From an uncultured Draconibacterium sp. (GTDB taxonomy: Bacteria; Bacteroidota; Bacteroidia; Bacteroidales; Prolixibacteraceae): a stretch of 64,000 nucleotides of DNA. The stretch spans positions 3,227,501-3,291,500 of the forward strand of contig NZ_OY782038.1 in NCBI RefSeq assembly GCF_963677575.1, given 5' to 3'. The position numbers were made by a program, and so were the translations under genes. This document shows, piece by piece, positions 27,528-36,485 of this stretch (the first letter of the stretch is position 1; every line of letters starts with the position of its first letter). The notes under the pieces are model-generated. The model worked only from the letters and a program-made list of their open reading frames with translations, ran no database searches and had not been told where the DNA came from.

Positions 27528-28478
27528 TTAAAATGCGGGACGATGTTTATCATCCGGTTCCAATAATCCTAAATAGCTTCTGAATCGGGAAGGAGCGATC
27601 TGATAATTTTCCACGGCCTCTTTTACGGCACAACCAGGTTCGTGTGTGTGTGAACAATTATTATACTGGCAATGCTCCGAAAATTTAAATATCTCAACAA
27701 AATAGTGCGAAATCTCCCACGGTTCCATTTCCAAAACACCAAAGGCTTTAATTCCCGGCGTATCGATAATGTACCCGCCAAAATTCAGCTTAAAAAGCTG
27801 TGAATAAGTGGTGGTGTGTTTTCCGGTTTTGTGCGAATCCGAAATCTCCATGGTTTTCAAATTCAAACCCGGTTGAATAAGGTTGATAAGGGTAGATTTT
27901 CCAACACCACTATGGCCGTTTATTACATTGGTTTTGTCATTTAGAGCGTCTTTAAACTCATCGATACCGGTACCTTCTTTAGCCGAGGTTTTAAGGCATT
28001 TATAGCCAATATTACGGTAGATCTGTATCAGCAGGTCCATCTCTTCCGTTTCGTCCTCGTTGTAGCGGTCAGCCTTGTTAAAAACAATCATAACCGGAAT
28101 GCGATAAGCCTCGGCCGAAGCCAGATATCGATCGATAAAAGTAGTTGTAGTAACCGGGTATTGCATGGTTACTACAAGCACTGCTTGATCGATGTTGGCA
28201 GCGATTATATGCGCCTGTTTTGAAAGATTAATAGATCGGCGAATAATGTAGTTTTTGCGTTCGTTGATCTTGGTAATTAAACCAACCTGCGCTACATTTT
28301 CGTCGGCAGAAACGTTTTGCAGTGTAAATCCCACACGATCGCCCACGGCAACGGGATTCGTGTTCTTAATCCCTTTAATGCGAAATTTGCCCTTTATTTT
28401 GCATTCGTAGGTGTTTCCGTTTTCATCTTCCACGGTATACCAGCTGCCGGTCGATTTTATTACTAATCCTTCTTTCAA
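27528..28478 (-). CDS. rsgA: Ribosome small-subunit GTPase RsgA
   Basis: A 316-residue circularly permuted GTPase that checks late 30S assembly. An OB fold comes first (about 1-75), then NKAD (G4), GHSGVGKST (G1) and DTPG (G3) in the permuted order. A zinc cluster follows, with CQYNNCSHTHEPGC carrying three Cys and one His. The length is standard. It is convergent with mnmA, and the upstream gap holds a parS-like site and the tdh terminator. Confidence 0.96.
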   Translation of the reverse strand: MKEGLVIKSTGSWYTVEDENGNTYECKIKGKFRIKGIKNTNPVAVGDRVGFTLQNVSADENVAQVGLITKINERKNYIIRRSINLSKQAHIIAANIDQAVLVVTMQYPVTTTTFIDRYLASAEAYRIPVMIVFNKADRYNEDETEEMDLLIQIYRNIGYKCLKTSAKEGTGIDEFKDALNDKTNVINGHSGVGKSTLINLIQPGLNLKTMEISDSHKTGKHTTTYSQLFKLNFGGYIIDTPGIKAFGVLEMEPWEISHYFVEIFKFSEHCQYNNCSHTHEPGCAVKEAVENYQIAPSRFRSYLGLLEPDDKHRPAF

Positions 28479-28546
28479 ATTGTTTAATTTTCTGTAAAGG
28501 TAGTTTTTCTGCTGTTTTTCAGGAAATTTACCGAAGCACCTAGAGA

Positions 28547-28562
28547 TTTTTCACGTGGAACA
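28547..28562. promoter_or_regulatory. parS-like site (one mismatch)
   Basis: TTTTTCACGTGGAACA differs from the perfect parS-type 16-mer at 23788 only at its second base. It lies in the rsgA-tdh intergenic gap. Confidence 0.65.
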
Positions 28563-28564
28563 AA

Positions 28565-28604
28565 TAAAAAAGCACCAAATTTCTGTAGCGAAAAATGGTG
28601 CTTT
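28565..28604 (-). terminator. Intrinsic terminator of tdh
   Basis: On the minus strand a 9-bp stem AAAGCACCA/TGGTGCTTT with an 18-nt loop is followed directly by a run of T. It lies about 20 bases beyond the tdh stop codon. Confidence 0.85.
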
Positions 28605-28625
28605 CTCTAGTGTAAATTATTATTC

Positions 28626-29654
28626 TTAATCCCAATCCAATATGATCTTTCCACAGTCGCCTGATTCCATAATTTCGAAGGCTTCCTGGTAATCGTCAGC
28701 TTTAAAACGGTGGGTAATAATCGGCGAAATATCGAGGCCGGTAGTAAGCATCATTTCCATGTGGTACCAGGTTTCATACATTTCGCGGCCATAAATTCCT
28801 TTTAGTGTTAATCCTTTAAAAATAAGCTTACTCCAGTTAATTTGAGTACGTTCGGGCAGCAAACCCAGCAAACTGATTTTTCCACCGTTGTACATGTGAT
28901 TTACCATGTCGTTAAAGGCAACCGGCGAACCGGAACATTCCAAACCAATATCGAAACCACTAACCATATGATGCACTTGCATGGCCTCTTTGATACTCTC
29001 TTTTGTTGGATCGATAACACGTGTTGCACCCATTTTTCGGGCCAGATCGCGGCGGTATTTACTTAAGTCGGTACCAATAATATTGCGGGCTCCGGCAAAT
29101 TTGCAAATAGCTGCAGCCATAGCACCAATTGGTCCGCCAATTCCGGTAATTAACACATCTTCGCCCAATAAAGGAAACGAAAGTGCTGTGTGCGTGGCGT
29201 TTCCAAGCGGATCCATAATCGCCATCATTTCATCCGAAATTCTCTGATCGATGTGCAGTACGTTTTTCGCCGGAACAGAAATATATTCAGCAAAACCACC
29301 GTCGCGGTTTACTCCAATTCCAATGGTATTATCGCAAATGTGCTGACGACCACGTCGGCAATTTCGGCAAAAACCACACGAAATGTGGCCTTCAACAGTA
29401 ACACGTTCACCCACTTTTACGCGGTCAACTTCCGAGCCCACTTCAACCACGGTACCCATGTATTCGTGGCCAATAATTACCGGGGTTTTAATGGTTTGTT
29501 GGGCCCATTCGTCCCATTTATAAATGTGCAAATCGGTGCCGCAAATAGCTGATTTATGTACTTTTAAAAGAATATCATTTGCTCCTGGTTTGGGTATCGG
29601 AACATCTTCCATCCAAACGCCTTTTTCAGGTTTGCTTTTTACAATTGCCTTCAT
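28626..29654 (-). CDS. tdh: L-threonine 3-dehydrogenase (zinc alcohol dehydrogenase family)
   Basis: A 342-residue zinc-dependent dehydrogenase of TDH length. The catalytic zinc site includes Cys38 in AICGTDLHIYKWDEW and His/Glu in GHEYMGTVVEVG. The structural zinc site is CGFCRNCRRGRQHIC, and the NAD-binding region follows at GIGGPIGAMAAAICKFAGA. TDH converts threonine to 2-amino-3-ketobutyrate. Resemblance to TDH runs across the whole length, although related polyol dehydrogenases cannot be fully excluded. It has its own terminator and is apparently monocistronic. Confidence 0.9.
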   Translation of the reverse strand: MKAIVKSKPEKGVWMEDVPIPKPGANDILLKVHKSAICGTDLHIYKWDEWAQQTIKTPVIIGHEYMGTVVEVGSEVDRVKVGERVTVEGHISCGFCRNCRRGRQHICDNTIGIGVNRDGGFAEYISVPAKNVLHIDQRISDEMMAIMDPLGNATHTALSFPLLGEDVLITGIGGPIGAMAAAICKFAGARNIIGTDLSKYRRDLARKMGATRVIDPTKESIKEAMQVHHMVSGFDIGLECSGSPVAFNDMVNHMYNGGKISLLGLLPERTQINWSKLIFKGLTLKGIYGREMYETWYHMEMMLTTGLDISPIITHRFKADDYQEAFEIMESGDCGKIILDWD

Positions 29655-29749
29655 TCAAATTGAATTTGTTAAATGTTTTCAAGGTGCAAGTTATAATAAA
29701 AACAAGGGGTAAAATATAAGGAATATCAGTTTCTGGGTCACCTGTTAGA

Positions 29750-30982
29750 TTAGTTAATATTGGCGGGAGCTAATTGTTTTTGCGACATAAATTTAACCGG
29801 ATACCACGATGCAATAAACCCAATAATAAGTACTGCAATGAAAGCCAGAATGATATCGGTAAAAATGATGTGTACCGGGTATGCCGAAATAACAAAAGAA
29901 CCGCCGGCTCCGGGCAATTTTACCAACTCAAAAGTAATTTGCAACCAGCAAACAAATACGCCCAAAACGGTACCTAAAACACCACCTGCCAGAGATATTA
30001 ACCAGCCTTCGAAAAGAAAAATCCGGTTGATTTGTTTTATGGGAAGCCCCATGCTGCCTAGTATTGAAATGTCCTCTTTTTTATCGATGTAAAGCATGGT
30101 CAGGTTGCCGATCATATTTCCGGAAGCCAGCAGCAAAATAAAAACGAGGATAAAATACACGGCCCATTTTTCCGATTTCATGGTTTTAAAAACCAGGTCG
30201 TGTTGTTGTTCTTTATTTTTCACGTGGAACCCGGCACCCACAATTTCTTGCAGTTTATCCTGGATATAATCAACATCGGCCCCATCGGCAATGGCCAGTT
30301 CAATGGCGGAAATGTTGTTTCCACTGTCAAAAAGCTGGGTGGCAAACGCTTTAGATACCAGTATGTATTTGGCATCCACATCTTCGAGCACCGCAAATAC
30401 CGCCGACGGGAACAGAGAATTGTGGTTAAAAGCACGCGAAGGATTTAGTGATACCTGCTTCCCCTTTTTGGGCACATAAACATGCAGCGGATCGAGAAAA
30501 GAAATGCCAACGCCAAGATTATTGGCAATTCCGCGGCCCACTACAGCGTAATCAATGCCGTCTTTTTTGAGGTAATATTCGCCTTCAATCAGCAGTTTAT
30601 CAATGTTGGTATAATCCGGATAGTTATCGGGAACACCTTTAATGGTAGCAGGGGATTGCCGTTTTCCATAGCTCAACATGGCCACTTCTTCAACAACTTC
30701 GGCATACGAAACCACATCGGGTAAGGCTTTAATTTGCTTAATATCAATGGTGTTGGGATCGAACATTTTTCCCTCAACCGACGATATTCTAATGTCAGGA
30801 TCGAAGTCGCTATAAAATACCCCAATCAGATCGGTAAACCCATTTAACACCGAAACGATAATAATAATAGCCATGGTACCTACCACAATTCCGGCCATCG
30901 AAATCCATGATATTATGTTAATAATGTTCTGTTTCTTTTTCGAGAACAAGTATCGTTTTGCTATGAAAAATGGTAAGTTCAA
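29750..30982 (-). CDS. ABC transporter permease, LolE/FtsX-like (MacB-PCD domain)
   Basis: A 410-residue protein with one N-terminal and three C-terminal transmembrane segments around a large periplasmic domain, the LolC/LolE arrangement. It begins with MNLPFFIAKRYLFSKKKQNIINIIS, typical of Bacteroidota LolE-like permeases. LolCDE extracts lipoproteins from the inner membrane for delivery to the outer membrane. No ATPase gene is adjacent, so assignment to Lol rather than another MacB-type exporter is inferred. The coding sequence contains a parS-like 16-mer at 30216. Confidence 0.87.
   Translation of the reverse strand: MNLPFFIAKRYLFSKKKQNIINIISWISMAGIVVGTMAIIIIVSVLNGFTDLIGVFYSDFDPDIRISSVEGKMFDPNTIDIKQIKALPDVVSYAEVVEEVAMLSYGKRQSPATIKGVPDNYPDYTNIDKLLIEGEYYLKKDGIDYAVVGRGIANNLGVGISFLDPLHVYVPKKGKQVSLNPSRAFNHNSLFPSAVFAVLEDVDAKYILVSKAFATQLFDSGNNISAIELAIADGADVDYIQDKLQEIVGAGFHVKNKEQQHDLVFKTMKSEKWAVYFILVFILLLASGNMIGNLTMLYIDKKEDISILGSMGLPIKQINRIFLFEGWLISLAGGVLGTVLGVFVCWLQITFELVKLPGAGGSFVISAYPVHIIFTDIILAFIAVLIIGFIASWYPVKFMSQKQLAPANIN
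30216..30231. promoter_or_regulatory. parS-like site inside the LolE-like gene (two mismatches)
   Basis: TTTTTCACGTGGAACC keeps the core TTCACGTGGAAC of the perfect site at 23788. It is intragenic, as many parS sites are. Confidence 0.5.
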
Positions 30983-31020
30983 ACGCCGGTGTTTTGTTTG
31001 AAAACGAAAAGTTTTAGAAA

Positions 31021-31365
31021 CTATTTTTTCAGCAGGTTATCAATATTGTCGATATAATCCAGGCTGTCGTCAATGTAGAATTCCAGATCAGGAATAACAC
31101 GCAGGCTTTTTCCGGTTTTTCGGCCCAGTTCGCCACGTAATTGTTTGCCCGAAAGTTTGATTTCTTCCAAAATTTCGCTGGCAAATTCCGAAGGGAAGAT
31201 ACTGAGGTGAATGCGCGCAATGCCCAAATCTTTTGTAACGCGTACGGTGGTTACACTGATGAGTTTTCCGGGAAAGCGTTCTTTGTTTACTTTTAAAAGA
31301 ATGTCGGCCATCTCACGTTGAATGAGCCTTGATATTTTATTCTGTCTTGTGCTGTATTGTTCCAT
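31021..31365 (-). CDS. rbfA: Ribosome-binding factor A
   Basis: A 114-residue single-domain KH-like protein with the RbfA pattern: STRQNKISRLIQREMADIL at the N-terminus, ISVTTVRVTKDLGIARIHLS in the middle and LRVIPDLEFYIDDSLDYIDNI at the end. RbfA binds the 30S subunit near helix 1 of 16S rRNA during late assembly and cold adaptation. It lies 38 bases upstream of the LolE-like gene and is probably co-transcribed with it, an arrangement I recall in other Bacteroidota. Confidence 0.94.
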   Translation of the reverse strand: MEQYSTRQNKISRLIQREMADILLKVNKERFPGKLISVTTVRVTKDLGIARIHLSIFPSEFASEILEEIKLSGKQLRGELGRKTGKSLRVIPDLEFYIDDSLDYIDNIDNLLKK

Positions 31366-31571
31366 TGTTACTGATTATAAGCCACAAAATTACGCAAAAA
31401 CCTTGGAATAGAAAGATAATACCGATATCAACGCTAAATGAACTTTAAATTTCTATTTTTTTGCGTTAAAAAATTTCATCAGAGCTTAGGCTATGCCCAA
31501 ATTTTTGCCTTTTATAAACCCAAAATCTCTAAAAATTTTTAAAGCTCATTCGCCATTGAAATTGGTATAAA

Positions 31572-33092
31572 TCAATTAAACAGCGATTGTTTAAAAGCAT
31601 TTCGCAGGCTTTCATTCGGTTTGATGATATTGTAATTTTCCCAGAATTTTTCGTCGTAGACTCCTAAAACCTCCACAAAAATATCGTTACGGTTAAAACG
31701 TTCGTCTTTGTTGAAACGCTTTAAACCGGTGGGTTGAATATTGGTGATCAGCAGGTCGGAAACACTGTGAAACTCCGAGTTTATGCGGTCTCTTTTACTT
31801 CGTACTTTAAATTTAACCGATGCTTTTGCCGATGCCAAATGCCATTTTCCCTGGTACTGCCGGTAACTTACCTGATAATGCACATAGGTTGGCCGTGCCT
31901 TGACTTTCCGCGGTTTCTTTTTAATCATGATCTCTTCGGCCTGTTTTAATCCCGCTTTATTTAGATGGTAATTGGCATGTACCAGTGCAAATGTTTCACG
32001 ATGAACATACATTTCGCCTTCAAAAGGCGGGTAAAATTCGCTGGATTGAGGTTGAAATTTTACCACATAAACTGGTTGATTTTCATACCAGATTACATCG
32101 CTGATCTGGTAATCGTAAACATGCTCGTATTGCGGGTCGATAAAGGTTTCAACGGTTTTTACAGCATCCAGCTCGGTTATGGTAAACGGCCCTCCCATCA
32201 GTTTAAAATTCAGCCATTTAAAAGGTTGAACATCACGGCTTTTTCGTCCTTTTAACAAGCGCACCAAATCGCCACGCGAGGTGCCAATATAAGGTGCTTT
32301 TAACACTTCCATTACCGCCTCCGAAACACTTATATAATTTTTATCCTGTTTAACAGTTTCGCGGTAAAAGGCGGTCATGAGTTTGGTCGATGGTGTATAA
32401 TTTTTTTCATAGTTCGCCCGCATATTCTTCAGCAATTTTTCGGGTGTGATTGCCGTAACTTTTATCTCCTTTATTTTTATGGAAGCGGGTTCAAGGATAA
32501 AAAGATCTTCGTCGAGCAACTGGTTGGCCGGTAAAAATTTTTGCTCGTAGCCCATGCACGAAATTACTATGGAATCGCGGATGTACGACGGATGAACTTT
32601 TAGCAAAAACTCGCCATCGGTATTACTGATAGTGCCAATTGGTTTATCTAAAATGGAAACCGATGCAAAAGGAATGGGCCGATCTTTTCGGCTTTCTATT
32701 AATTTACCCGAAAGGAAAAAATACTTTATAGGTACGGTGTCTTGTGCTGTCGTCAACACACTATCATCCGATTTTCGCGTAATAATAACCTGGTTTTGCA
32801 ATTCGCCAAAACAATATTGAGTAGTATCGAGTAAAGTATTTAAAACGGTGTATAGCGACTTATTTTGGGCCGAAATACTTACTTTATGTGCAGAGTCGAT
32901 AATAGTAGCATCGTACGAAAAAAATACATTAGCCTGCCAGCTGACCTGTTCCAGTACAAAGTCGAGCAACTGATCGGTTTGATAAATGCTTATGCGGCGC
33001 TCGAAAATAGAGCCATCCTGTTGCTGGCCTTTTGTAGTAAAAGATAGCAACAGGATGGATGATAATATGATCAGCTGTTTTACCGGCTTCAT
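31572..33092 (-). CDS. STN- and carboxypeptidase-regulatory-like-domain protein
   Basis: A 506-residue exported protein. A signal peptide (about 1-22, ending TKGQ) is followed by an STN domain (about 35-110), a carboxypeptidase-regulatory-like beta sandwich (about 128-205, with GKLIESRKDRPIPFASVSI and ISNTDGEFLLKV) and a C-terminal DUF5686-like beta-rich region. There is no TonB-dependent barrel. It is the last gene of the ECF sigma/FecR unit and overlaps the aspartic protease gene by one base. It may be an envelope sensor or a surface-assembly factor. Confidence 0.78.
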   Translation of the reverse strand: MKPVKQLIILSSILLLSFTTKGQQQDGSIFERRISIYQTDQLLDFVLEQVSWQANVFFSYDATIIDSAHKVSISAQNKSLYTVLNTLLDTTQYCFGELQNQVIITRKSDDSVLTTAQDTVPIKYFFLSGKLIESRKDRPIPFASVSILDKPIGTISNTDGEFLLKVHPSYIRDSIVISCMGYEQKFLPANQLLDEDLFILEPASIKIKEIKVTAITPEKLLKNMRANYEKNYTPSTKLMTAFYRETVKQDKNYISVSEAVMEVLKAPYIGTSRGDLVRLLKGRKSRDVQPFKWLNFKLMGGPFTITELDAVKTVETFIDPQYEHVYDYQISDVIWYENQPVYVVKFQPQSSEFYPPFEGEMYVHRETFALVHANYHLNKAGLKQAEEIMIKKKPRKVKARPTYVHYQVSYRQYQGKWHLASAKASVKFKVRSKRDRINSEFHSVSDLLITNIQPTGLKRFNKDERFNRNDIFVEVLGVYDEKFWENYNIIKPNESLRNAFKQSLFN

Positions 33093-34660
33093 TAAAACAT
33101 CTTTTTCAGATAAAAGGAGGTTTTAAATTCTTCTCCGTCTCGTAATACAGTGAGTTTAATTTTTTTGTCTTCACGGCTTTGAAGCAACAGGTTAATATCA
33201 TTCAACTCTAACGACTGGTGATTACTGCTGTTTATACGAATAATCTGGTCGTTTTCCTGTAATCCGGCAATATGTGCAGGAGAATTTTCGAGAACATCAG
33301 CAATGGTAAAAATGGGTAGTCCGGGCATCGGATTGGTAACCTCCATTCCACTCATATTGTAGTTAAAGTCTTCCTTAATTTTATGATTCGGACGCAATGT
33401 TAACCGGTTATTCCGGTAATCGATTGTAACATAAAAACGCCTTAAAATTTCTGCACCAATGGTTCCGTTTCTGCCGTTTACCGAAATCAGGCTGTCGATA
33501 TGTTTGGAATTTGGAAAGGCTACAATCGGTTTTGTCAACAGCAAAGGTCCAACCCAAATGGCATCAATACGACCTTTTGTTCCATACAGGTCGCCATTTA
33601 AACCACGGCCCAAGAATGTTTCAACATGTTGCTGTGGAAGATTGATTCGTTCGTCTGATTTTTCCGATAACCAAAGCGCATCGCTGGCGCCGGTGTCAAC
33701 CAAAAGTTTAACAGGCACTTCTTTCATGTCGTCGGTAACAATTGTGGTGCGCACAAACGGTTTGTTTCCATCGAAATGTAAAGGCATAATAATGTCTTTG
33801 TTGCGGTCGCGGTACTTGAAATATTCCGGTTTGTACAAAGTCAGTTTTTCATTCAGGTAATCAACTTTTACGATGTAGTCTTTAAACAGGTTAAAGCCGA
33901 TTAATCCGTGTACCGGAATTCCGAGCATGTGAGAAATCTGGAAGTTTTCATCGATGATCATCTGTACTTCCTGGTTACGCGCTGTTAACCCGTCAATTTG
34001 CATAACATTATTTCCCGAACGATAAGCCGTCAGAGATTCTCCTTCGCCAAGTCCTCTTACCTTAACCGGCATCATATAGTTCAAATTCAGCTTATTAATA
34101 AACGGTAGCTCGGTAATAATCGGGTAGCGCACGCCGGTGTCGAGAATAAAATTCAGCGTATCCGAATCGTTAATATTTACTGGAATGATGATTAAATTAC
34201 TTGCCGATTTAAATTTAATAGTGATCTGTTTGTCGCGTGGATTATCGAACAGAAAACCACGGTTAGTGCTGGCAAATTGTTGCGTTGCATTTTCGTATTC
34301 CATACTCTCATCGATAGGAACGTAATCGCGCACTACCAGCAGGTTGTCTTCAATTTCAAAAAGAAGATAGAAATCTTTCATCAGTTTGTCGAGCACATAT
34401 TTTAATGGCTTGTTTGATACGTTTAAACTGATTTTTTTATCGGCAACCATATCGGCGTTGTACGAATAATCAATGTCCAGGTATTTACAGATCTTTTCAA
34501 TAACATCTGAAAGTGGCTCGTCTTCAGCATAAATACTGATGTTTTGATCGAGCGCCTGGCTCTTTGTATCCTGGGCAAAACTGGTGTTAGGTACCACTAA
34601 CAAAGCCAGCAAGGCCATTAGGACTATAAGTTTTATTTTATTCCATTTTATTGGTTTCAT
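33092..34660 (-). CDS. STN-domain retropepsin-like aspartic protease with PDZ domain
   Basis: A 522-residue exported protein. A signal peptide (about 1-30) leads to an STN domain (about 38-115), then two aspartic-protease half-domains with catalytic-type motifs FILDTGVRYP and LLVDTGASDALW, and a C-terminal PDZ domain (about 430-520, GLQENDQIIRIN). Two DTG motifs in one chain suggest a pepsin-like bilobal enzyme built from retropepsin halves. It lies within the sigma/FecR operon, so it may take part in regulated proteolysis across the envelope. That role is inferred. Confidence 0.82.
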   Translation of the reverse strand: MKPIKWNKIKLIVLMALLALLVVPNTSFAQDTKSQALDQNISIYAEDEPLSDVIEKICKYLDIDYSYNADMVADKKISLNVSNKPLKYVLDKLMKDFYLLFEIEDNLLVVRDYVPIDESMEYENATQQFASTNRGFLFDNPRDKQITIKFKSASNLIIIPVNINDSDTLNFILDTGVRYPIITELPFINKLNLNYMMPVKVRGLGEGESLTAYRSGNNVMQIDGLTARNQEVQMIIDENFQISHMLGIPVHGLIGFNLFKDYIVKVDYLNEKLTLYKPEYFKYRDRNKDIIMPLHFDGNKPFVRTTIVTDDMKEVPVKLLVDTGASDALWLSEKSDERINLPQQHVETFLGRGLNGDLYGTKGRIDAIWVGPLLLTKPIVAFPNSKHIDSLISVNGRNGTIGAEILRRFYVTIDYRNNRLTLRPNHKIKEDFNYNMSGMEVTNPMPGLPIFTIADVLENSPAHIAGLQENDQIIRINSSNHQSLELNDINLLLQSREDKKIKLTVLRDGEEFKTSFYLKKMF

Positions 34661-34672
34661 GACTTTAAAGCT

Positions 34673-35725
34673 TTACTGTTTGTTTGTACGGCTCATTAAA
34701 GTGTAATGTTTGCCTTCAACCGATAAATCCAGATCAAATGTGAGCCGAATTACATTTAAAACGAAATCAACCGGTTTTTGATCAAAATGACCTTCGTATA
34801 AGAGGTCGTTTAGCTCCGGTTCCATCACGTCGATATCAATGTGGTAAGCTTTTTCAAGACAATCCACCACTTCGTGTAACGGAACAGTGTTGAAAATGAG
34901 GTCGTGTGTTTTCCAGGCCAGGAAATTCGGATTGCTGTTTACTGTTTTCATCAGTTCGCGGTTTGATACGTGGAGCGTTCCTTTTTCGCCGGGAGACAAA
35001 AATACCTCGCGGCTTTCCATTTCATGATTCTCGTTTTTACTGATTACCTGAACTTTACCTGTTTTAACAATAACCTCAACAGTTTCTGCGTCCGGGTATG
35101 CACTAACGTTAAAAGAGGTACCTAAAACTTTAACCTGTGCATTGCCGGCATTTATTACAAACGGTTTTTCGGGATTACGCTGAACATCGAAAAATGCTTC
35201 GCCAATGATGGTAACTTCGCGGGTGTCTCCTTTAAACTTTTTCGGAAACAGCAGTTTCGAATCGTTGTTTAAAGTAACCACCGAACCATCGGGTAAAACA
35301 TATTCGTTCAGCACCTGATCTTTGGCCGAGATCGTTTCGCTGTAATAAGCCTTGTCCGGGTTGCGGAAACCAAGGTAATATGCAACTGAACCCAATAAAA
35401 GTGCGATAACAACTATTGCAGCATATTTGTAAAATTGTGCAATAACCTCCTTCCTTGTTTTTTGTAGCTGAATAGATCGAACTTTAGCAGGGCTTATTTG
35501 TGTATGAACATTTTTCCAGGCCGTTTCGTTATCGAAATTTTTTGCCTGGTAATAGGAATCTACTTTGTTGAGCATGTTTTTATACTGCTCAAACTCTTCC
35601 CGGTTTCTATCAGACTGATTGATCCAGGTCTCCACCTCGTCATTTTCCTGCGAACTGGTTTCGTTATTCAAATATTTGGTAACCAGTTTCCAATCAAAAT
35701 TTTCTATGTTCTCCATTTTTCCCAT
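34673..35725 (-). CDS. FecR-family anti-sigma factor
   Basis: A single-pass FecR protein of 350 residues: a cytoplasmic N-terminal region (about 1-95), one transmembrane segment (about 115-135, YAAIVVIALLLGSVAYYLGF), a FecR beta domain (about 160-270, including GSVVTLNNDSKLLFPKKF and AFFDVQRNPEKPFVI) and a C-terminal DUF4974 domain with DVMEPELNDLLYEGHFD. I prefer ATG 35725, because the longer reading from 35785 would overlap the sigma gene. It should hold the adjacent ECF sigma factor inactive until a periplasmic signal arrives. Confidence 0.92.
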   Translation of the reverse strand: MGKMENIENFDWKLVTKYLNNETSSQENDEVETWINQSDRNREEFEQYKNMLNKVDSYYQAKNFDNETAWKNVHTQISPAKVRSIQLQKTRKEVIAQFYKYAAIVVIALLLGSVAYYLGFRNPDKAYYSETISAKDQVLNEYVLPDGSVVTLNNDSKLLFPKKFKGDTREVTIIGEAFFDVQRNPEKPFVINAGNAQVKVLGTSFNVSAYPDAETVEVIVKTGKVQVISKNENHEMESREVFLSPGEKGTLHVSNRELMKTVNSNPNFLAWKTHDLIFNTVPLHEVVDCLEKAYHIDIDVMEPELNDLLYEGHFDQKPVDFVLNVIRLTFDLDLSVEGKHYTLMSRTNKQ

Positions 35726-35759
35726 CTCATTTAAATGACAATACACAAAGTTTTTACCC

Positions 35760-36347
35760 CTAATTATTTTTTGCCCTGCTAACAAAAAAGAAGAATAAAA
35801 AGGTATTATATTTTTTTAATTTGTCTCGTAAATATTTGATTGCCAGTCCCATTTGTGCCTCAACCGTTTTAACGGAAATATTTAATTTTTCGGCAATTTC
35901 GCGGTATTTTAATCCCTCTTCGCGACTCAGCCTGAATATTTCGCGACGTTTTTCCGGCAGCTCTTCAATGCTTTTGGCAATGTCGGCAGCCAGATTAACC
36001 TCAATATAGTCGTTGTTAAAGTTGCTCGTTTCCGATTCGGCAATCACTTTTTGAGCATGCTGTAATTTGATATTATTATGTTTAATGTGATTCAGGCAAA
36101 GGTTTTTTACCGACCGGAACAGGTAGTTTTTTAGCGACGATTCCACAGAAAGATCAGCACGGCGCTCCCAGAATTTCACAAAAAATTCCTGCACGATTTC
36201 TTCGGCAGCCACATCGTCGTCAAGTATTTTAGTGGCAAAGTTGCACAGGTATCCGTAATACAATTTAAACAGCTTTTCAAAAGATTTTTCATCGCCCTGC
36301 TGAATATTTTCGAATAGTTTATTTTCTTCGAATGAGTTCATGTACAA
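35760..36347 (-). CDS. ECF-type RNA polymerase sigma factor
   Basis: A 195-residue sigma-70 ECF protein with region 2 (about 22-90, FKLYYGYLCNFATKIL and EEIVQEFFVKFWERR) and region 4 (about 130-180, LPEKRREIFRLSREEGLKYREIAEKLNIS). It precedes fecR by about 34 bases. The usual Bacteroidota partner of such a pair is a SusC-type TonB receptor, but here the downstream genes are STN-domain proteins without a barrel. A near-consensus housekeeping promoter lies at 36396-36367. Confidence 0.94.
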   Translation of the reverse strand: MYMNSFEENKLFENIQQGDEKSFEKLFKLYYGYLCNFATKILDDDVAAEEIVQEFFVKFWERRADLSVESSLKNYLFRSVKNLCLNHIKHNNIKLQHAQKVIAESETSNFNNDYIEVNLAADIAKSIEELPEKRREIFRLSREEGLKYREIAEKLNISVKTVEAQMGLAIKYLRDKLKKYNTFLFFFFVSRAKNN

Positions 36348-36366
36348 TTAGTTCTAACGGTAGTTG

Positions 36367-36396
36367 CTAAGGTATGAAAAAGAAATACTTTGCAAA
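36367..36396 (-). promoter_or_regulatory. Promoter of the ECF sigma gene
   Basis: On the minus strand TTTG (36396-36393), an 18-base spacer and TACCTTAG (36374-36367), one mismatch from TAnnTTTG, lie 20-49 bases ahead of the sigma-gene start. Confidence 0.5.
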
Positions 36397-36429
36397 AGAT
36401 TGAAATTATGTTTAAGAAATTTTTGTCAT

Positions 36430-36459
36430 TTTGTGCTTTCGATTAAGCTGCTATTTTTG
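36430..36459 (+). promoter_or_regulatory. Promoter of the POT transporter gene
   Basis: TTTG (36430-36433), an 18-base spacer and the perfect -7 element TATTTTTG (36452-36459) stand 27 bases before the ATG at 36486. Confidence 0.65.
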
Positions 36460-36485
36460 CTACCCTTAATTATCATATAACAAGT

